Shown: positions 59,463 to 64,000 of the stretch, piece after piece
How positions within the stretch are numbered: the stretch's first letter is position 1
How the letters are laid out: every line of letters begins with the position of its first letter
From: QHCE01 sp041743105
GTDB lineage: Bacteria; Actinomycetota; Actinomycetes; Mycobacteriales; QHCE01
DNA length: 64,000 bases
Assembly (NCBI GenBank): GCA_041743105.1
Contig: JBGTNI010000050.1
Location: 54,394-118,393, forward strand
Reading direction: 5' to 3'
The notes under the pieces: generated by a model
Seen by the model: only the letters and a program-made list of their open reading frames with translations
The model's database searches: none
Told to the model about the DNA's origin: nothing
Position numbers and translations under genes: made by a program

Positions 59463-60025
59463 ATGGTTGCACCTGACGTGTTTCAAGACCAGCCCGTCCT
59501 GATCGGCCATCGGGTCCGGCTGGAGCCCCTTACTCTGGTTGTCCTGGAGGACTATCTCGCGGCACAGGCGGACCCAGAGATCAGCCGCCTCACCGGCAGC
59601 CACGCGATGTTCGACCGAACCACAATCGAGACTTGGCTCGCGACCAGACACGAGCACACGATCGGGCGGATTGGGCTGCCATCCGGGTAGAGGACGGCGC
59701 ATTCATGGGCGAGGCAGTTTTAGACGAGCTCGACTCGGAAAACGAATCAGTTAACTATCGCGTCTGGCTTGCCGGGCCGCAGTTGTTCGGTCAAGGCTAC
59801 GGGACCGAGATCACCCGCCTGGTCGTTAACTACGCGCTGAGCACCGTTGGATTGCACCGGGTGAGCCTCGGTGTCTACGACTCCAACTCTCGTGCCCAGC
59901 GGGTCTACGAGAAGTGCGGCTTCAGCCATGAGGGTCGGCTGCGTGAGGTACTCCGCTGGGACGGCCAGTGGCATGACGAGCTGCTGATGGCCGTGCTGCA
60001 CAGCGATCCCCAGCCAGCCGAGTAA
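59463..60025 (+). pseudogene. RimJ/RimL-type GNAT acetyltransferase, frameshifted
   Basis: Frame one (59463-59690) encodes VLIGHRVRLEPLTLVVLEDY and then TTIETWLATRHEH; around 59655 the match moves to the other frame, which continues DRADWAAIRVEDGAFMGEAV, LFGQGYGTEITRLVVNYALS (acetyl-CoA loop Q-G-x-G-T/Y) and AQRVYEKCGFSHEGRLREVL. About 187 residues if corrected. One base is lost or gained. Confidence 0.85.
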
Positions 60026-60047
60026 ATCCCGCCAACTAGATAGGGAC

Positions 60048-62597
60048 CTATTCGTAGGCAATTGCCCGCAGCACATTCACCCGCGATGCGCGCAACGCTG
60101 GGATGACGGCGGCGAGTAAGCCCACGATCACTGCCAGCACCAAGAACAGCGCCAGGCGTGCCCATGGAAAAGCCAGCTCACTGAACCCGTCGTCTTTGAG
60201 CGCCGTCACGATCAGCGCACCCAAACCGCAACCCACAACCATTCCCAGTAGCGACCCGAAGACCGAGATCACGATCGATTCCACCGCGATCATCCAGCGC
60301 GTTTTGCCCTTAGACAGACCGACCGCGCGCAGTAACCCCAGCTCTCGGGTGCGCTCCAGAATGGACAGCGCGAGGGTGTTTATGATGCCGAGTATCGCGA
60401 TCACGATCGCCAACCCCAGCAACACGTACAGAATCAGCAGGAATTGATCGACCTGTGACGAAAACTGCTTGGTGATCTCGTCCCGGTTCTGCACCGAGAT
60501 CTCGGGGTTGTCCTCCAGCAGCTTCGCGACCTGCCGCTTCACCGTAGCGACGTCGCTGCCGTCTCCGACTGCGATCAGTGCCTGAATCGGCTCCGGGCGA
60601 CTGAAGTACCGCTGGGCATCGGCTACCGACATGACCGTCCCTTGCGAGACCTCGGTCCGCTCATAGACGGCCGCTACGGCGTAGTCCCGTGGGCCACCTC
60701 TCGTGGTCGTGATCTCGAACTTCTCACCGACCTCGAGGTTATTCGATTTCGCGAATTCATCGTCGATGAGGACTTTTCCATCATCCAAGGCGTCCAGTCG
60801 ACCACTGGTAGCCGTCATGTCCGAGACCTTGGCGTTTTGGTCGGGGTCGAACGCGGTCACAAACTGCGGTTTATTCTTCACTTCGGCGAAGTCGCCGTAG
60901 TATTCGGCAACCGCGGTTACATCGGGCAGCTTACGGGCCTGTTCGGCCACCGCCGGATCGAAGGTTGCCAGCGGCCCACCCCCGAAGGAATCGCCGGCGA
61001 CGAACAGTTGAGCCTTGATGTCCTGCTGCACGATCCGCTCGATAGTGGCCGTCAGTGAGCTGGCAACCACGCTGACCCCAGTGACTAACGCTAGCCCGAT
61101 CATCAGCGCCGCCGCCGTAATGGCGGTGCGGCGCGGATTGCGCGCCGCGTTACGACGGCCGAGCTTTCCCGGAAGTGACCAGGCGAAGAGCTGCCCCACG
61201 GCACCGACGACCGGTCGGGTGATCGCGGGCGTCAGCATCGTGATGCCAATGAAGGCCAGCAACACACCGGCCAATAACACGTACAAGCTCGTATCGCCGA
61301 ACAGCGCCAACAGGATGCACACGACACCCAGCACAGTGGGAATAGCGCCGATGACGGTGAGTCTGGTGAGTGGCCGTTTTGTGAGTTCGGCTTCCCGTAG
61401 CGCAGCTACCGGAGGTATGCGAGAAGCCCGAGCGGCAGGCACCAGTGCCGCGATCAGCGTGACGACGATACCTACGACGTACGAGGCGATCACCGCGCTG
61501 ACCGGGATAGTGAAGGAACCGGAAAACAGCTCCGCGCCACCGTTCTGGCTGCCTAGCAGCCCCAGCAACAGTTTGGCGACGCCGACTCCAGCTGCGAGGC
61601 CCAGTGTGGAGGCAATGATGCCGACGACGATTGCCTCCAGCATCACTGACCGGATCATCTGACCTCGGCTCGCGCCCATCGCCCGAAACAGCGCGAGTTC
61701 TTTGGTGCGCTGCGCCACGATGATGGAGAAAGTGTTCAAGATCAGGAAGATGCCGACGAACAATGCCACGGCGGCAAAGCCCAGCAACACGTTCTGGAAC
61801 AGCGAAACAAAGTCTTGCAGCCCGTCGGCGTCTTCCTTGCTGGCCTGCTCGCCGGTCTGGACGATGTAGTCCCCGCCGACCGCCGAGCGCACCTGTTCTT
61901 GCAGCTGCTCCTGGCTTACGCCGTCTTCGGCGGTGAGGTCGATGGTCGAGAAAATATCAGTTGCTCCCAGCATAAGTCGCTGGGCAATCGGCTCGGTGAA
62001 TGAGACGATCATCTCGCCGCCGAGGCTCGCCTTGCCGCCGCCGGCGCCGTAGATCCCCACCACGCTGAACGTCTGCTTGGGTTCCCGGGTGAGAATTTCA
62101 ATGCTGTCGCCGACCGTGAAACCGCCGTTCTCGGCCAACGTCGCATTGATCGCGACCTCGTTATCGGCCTGCGGCCCACGCCCTTGACGTAGACGAGTCT
62201 GCTCGTCCTCACCCGTCCAGTTCACGCCGAGTCGCGGCGGACCGCTGCTGGTGATGACCTTGCCGTCTTCGCCGACCACCCGAGCGCCGTCTTCAACAAC
62301 CGCACCGTCGACACTCGCCGCTCCAGGCACGGAACTCAGCTGCTGCACAAGGTCGGCCGGAATCGGCTGGCTGACCGAGACACCTCCTTGGGATTCAGCG
62401 TCGACGAAAGTCTTGCCTTTGACCTGTACATCTATGTTGTCGTATACGTCACCGAATAGCCGGTCCACCGATTTGTTCAACGTGCTGCCGAGAATCAGCG
62501 CGCTTGCCACCGCCATGACGCCCAGTACTACGGCAAAGCCAGAGAGTATAAGGCGAAGTTTGCGGGCGAGCAGGCTCTTGAGGGTTGCCCGCAGCAT
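60048..62597 (-). CDS. FtsX/MacB-type ABC transporter permease
   Basis: 849 residues. Two FtsX modules: an N-terminal helix plus a MacB-type periplasmic domain (DVQVKGKTFVDAESQGGVSV region), a block of three helices (about 265-400), a second helix and periplasmic domain, and a final block of three helices (about 725-840). Such permeases export peptides or lipoproteins or transmit signals to peptidoglycan enzymes. It overlaps the ATPase gene stop by one base (TGATG). Confidence 0.9.
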   Translation of the reverse strand: MLRATLKSLLARKLRLILSGFAVVLGVMAVASALILGSTLNKSVDRLFGDVYDNIDVQVKGKTFVDAESQGGVSVSQPIPADLVQQLSSVPGAASVDGAVVEDGARVVGEDGKVITSSGPPRLGVNWTGEDEQTRLRQGRGPQADNEVAINATLAENGGFTVGDSIEILTREPKQTFSVVGIYGAGGGKASLGGEMIVSFTEPIAQRLMLGATDIFSTIDLTAEDGVSQEQLQEQVRSAVGGDYIVQTGEQASKEDADGLQDFVSLFQNVLLGFAAVALFVGIFLILNTFSIIVAQRTKELALFRAMGASRGQMIRSVMLEAIVVGIIASTLGLAAGVGVAKLLLGLLGSQNGGAELFSGSFTIPVSAVIASYVVGIVVTLIAALVPAARASRIPPVAALREAELTKRPLTRLTVIGAIPTVLGVVCILLALFGDTSLYVLLAGVLLAFIGITMLTPAITRPVVGAVGQLFAWSLPGKLGRRNAARNPRRTAITAAALMIGLALVTGVSVVASSLTATIERIVQQDIKAQLFVAGDSFGGGPLATFDPAVAEQARKLPDVTAVAEYYGDFAEVKNKPQFVTAFDPDQNAKVSDMTATSGRLDALDDGKVLIDDEFAKSNNLEVGEKFEITTTRGGPRDYAVAAVYERTEVSQGTVMSVADAQRYFSRPEPIQALIAVGDGSDVATVKRQVAKLLEDNPEISVQNRDEITKQFSSQVDQFLLILYVLLGLAIVIAILGIINTLALSILERTRELGLLRAVGLSKGKTRWMIAVESIVISVFGSLLGMVVGCGLGALIVTALKDDGFSELAFPWARLALFLVLAVIVGLLAAVIPALRASRVNVLRAIAYE

Positions 62598-63439
62598 CAG
62601 GCCTCCTTGGCGGTGGTAGACGCAGAAGCGGGAGTAACCCCAGCTGGGTCGTCTGCCTGCGAGTCAGCACGGTCTGAATTGACGCTATCGAGGTGCTTCA
62701 TCTGGTCGAACACCCGCTCTTCAGTGGGGTTGGCTAGCTCGGCCTGCACCGTGCCGTCGGCCAGGAAGATGATCCGATCGGCGTAGGAGGCCGCACGTGG
62801 ATCATGGGTGACCATCACGATGGTCTGTCCGAATTCATCGACCGACTGCCGCAGGAATGTCAGCACTTCGGTGCTGGAACGCGAGTCGAGGTTGCCAGTG
62901 GGTTCGTCGGCGAAGATGACCTCAGGTCGCGAAGCCAAGGCCCGTGCACAAGCCACTCGCTGTTGTTGACCGCCAGAGAGCTGCGAGGGAACGTGGCTGA
63001 GTCGGTCGGCGAGACCGACAGTTGTGATAACTCGCTCCCACCACTCCTTGTCCGGCTTGCGGCCTGCGATATCGAGCGGCAGCAGAATGTTTTCTTTCGC
63101 AGTTAGCGTAGGAAGCAGGTTGAACTGCTGAAATACAAAACCCACCTTCTCGCGGCGCAGCTTGGTCAGACCTCGGTCGCCAAGGCCGCTGACCTTGCGG
63201 TCACCGATCCACACTTCGCCGGATGTGGCATTGTCAAGGCCAGCAAGACAGTGCATGAACGTGGATTTGCCCGACCCCGAAGGCCCCATGATGGCAGTGA
63301 ACTTGCTCTTCTCCAGCTCGGCCGAGACGCCGGCGAGGGCATTGACCGTGGTCTGTTCGGAGTCTCCGTAGACCTTCCACAGGTCTATCGCCCGTACGGC
63401 GCTAGCGGAGGTCCCAAGGTCTGAGTTCGGTGAGGTCAC
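62597..63439 (-). CDS. ABC transporter ATP-binding protein (FtsE/MacB/LolD type)
   Basis: 280 residues from GTG 63439 with AGGAG eight bases upstream. Walker A GPSGSGKSTF, signature LSGGQQQRVACARAL, Walker B VIFADEPTGNLD, H-loop VMVTHDPRAA. This is the ATPase type that pairs with FtsX-like permeases. The C-terminal ~40 residues are acidic and Ser-rich. It is the first gene of the two-gene operon. Confidence 0.94.
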   Translation of the reverse strand: MTSPNSDLGTSASAVRAIDLWKVYGDSEQTTVNALAGVSAELEKSKFTAIMGPSGSGKSTFMHCLAGLDNATSGEVWIGDRKVSGLGDRGLTKLRREKVGFVFQQFNLLPTLTAKENILLPLDIAGRKPDKEWWERVITTVGLADRLSHVPSQLSGGQQQRVACARALASRPEVIFADEPTGNLDSRSSTEVLTFLRQSVDEFGQTIVMVTHDPRAASYADRIIFLADGTVQAELANPTEERVFDQMKHLDSVNSDRADSQADDPAGVTPASASTTAKEA

Positions 63440-63511
63440 GGCATGATCTCCTGAATGAGGGTCTAATTGGGGGTCGATAGGCATCGGGTGGTCACGGAGG
63501 TGGCCCGAGTC

Positions 63512-64000
63512 TCATGGTCTGCTCGGCGGCTCATTTCGGCATTGGCTGTTGGTCTCGCGGCCGCCGCCCACAGTATCAGGGAAACCCGAATGAACTTTCA
63601 GCATCAGAATCTTCGTTGGGTTTGGGTAGGGCGGTGGTGTGCCGCCATGAGCCGGGCAGAGTGCTTGATGCGGACACCAGCCGCAAAGCCGGCTCGGGCG
63701 CGGTGCGAATTCCCCTGATTCACGTGCGGACGTGATGGCCCGTGCCAGCGACGCAAGCATTCGTTCGCAGCTGAGCAGCTCCTGCTCGGTGGGAGAGTAA
63801 TCCAACAACTGCTTACTTGCCAGGTACACCAGCCGAAGCTGCTTGGGCACGACACCGCGCGTCCGCCATACCAGCAGCGCGTAGAACTTTAGCTGAAACA
63901 GCGCTTTAGATTCGTAGCTCTCGCCTGGAGTCGCTCCGGTTTTGTAGTCCACGACCCGCACGTCCCCACCCGCCGTGACGTCGAGACGGTCAATGTATCC
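63512..64000 (-). CDS. RecB-family PD-(D/E)XK nuclease, 5' part outside the window
   Basis: The minus strand is open from the right edge; the visible part reads GYIDRLDVTAGGDVRVVDYK, with the PD-(D/E)XK core in VVDYKTG, then ALFQLKFYALLVWRTRGVVP. Near the C-terminus a Cys group (LCGWCPHQALCPAH) suggests a zinc or FeS site as in RecB-like/Cas4-like nucleases. Actinobacterial members of this length are stand-alone nucleases. The N-terminus is not in the window. Confidence 0.82.
   Translation of the reverse strand, partial: GYIDRLDVTAGGDVRVVDYKTGATPGESYESKALFQLKFYALLVWRTRGVVPKQLRLVYLASKQLLDYSPTEQELLSCERMLASLARAITSARESGEFAPRPSRLCGWCPHQALCPAHGGTPPPYPNPTKILMLKVHSGFPDTVGGGRETNSQCRNEPPSRP

Noticed and set aside
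1..64000. CRISPR array or rRNA genes
   Set aside because: No regularly spaced short repeats and no rRNA-like sequence seen.

Overview
The window is a 64-kb piece of an actinobacterial chromosome. Evidence: an mshC gene (mycothiol ligase) inside the actinobacterial block uppP / MSMEG_4193-type phosphatase / DUF3090 / SCO1664 / mshC / PAC2, GAF-ANTAR regulators, many GTG starts, frequent 4-base overlaps and G+C-rich third positions. The gene set fits Pseudonocardiales/Mycobacteriales-type actinomycetes best; I cannot name a species.

Layout. 0-0.4 kb: tail of a PIN toxin. 0.6-10.9 kb: dnaE, a DUF2567 membrane gene and a rearranged histidine block (hisH, an orphan PTS EIIC, hisB and hisD on the minus strand, a hisN-like phosphatase, and an enterobacterial-type hisC). 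10.9-15.0 kb: a mobile segment bracketed by two copies of the last ~100 bp of hisC. It holds a RelBE-type module and an aminotransferase relic split by a 3,122-bp Tn3-family element (11636-14757) with 38-bp terminal inverted repeats and a perfect 5-bp target duplication (GTCTT). The element has lost most of tnpA and tnpR but carries an intact two-gene cargo: a HEAT-repeat protein and a MerR regulator with its own C-terminal HEAT domain, behind a MerR-type promoter with a 19-bp spacer. 15-18.2 kb: GH65 phosphorylase plus beta-phosphoglucomutase. 18.5-20.1 kb: cysK-cysE. 20.3-21.8 kb: two toxin-antitoxin modules. 21.9-25.8 kb: hrpA.

26-40 kb is accessory DNA: a patatin-like protein with a changed nucleophile elbow, an HxlR/NmrA pair, a broken hydrogenase-like subunit, a lipoprotein, a ProB paralogue paired with a stand-alone tRNA-binding domain, SDR/XRE, acetyltransferases, a sugar dehydrogenase-like gene, orphans and pseudogenes. 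It ends at a tRNA-Leu(GAG) whose 3' end faces it. 40.6-53 kb is mostly core-like: SGNH hydrolase, M20 peptidase, aldo/keto reductase, uppP through mshC, asparaginase, PAC2. 53-64 kb: three GAF-ANTAR regulators, three exported proteins, an arginase-fold enzyme, an FtsX-type ABC exporter and the end of a RecB-family nuclease gene.

At least five accessory genes carry simple frameshifts or deletions, so the accessory part is decaying (or the assembly has indel errors). The MerR-HEAT cargo on the minimal Tn3 element, and the ProB / tRNA-binding pair, are the best candidates for something not yet described.
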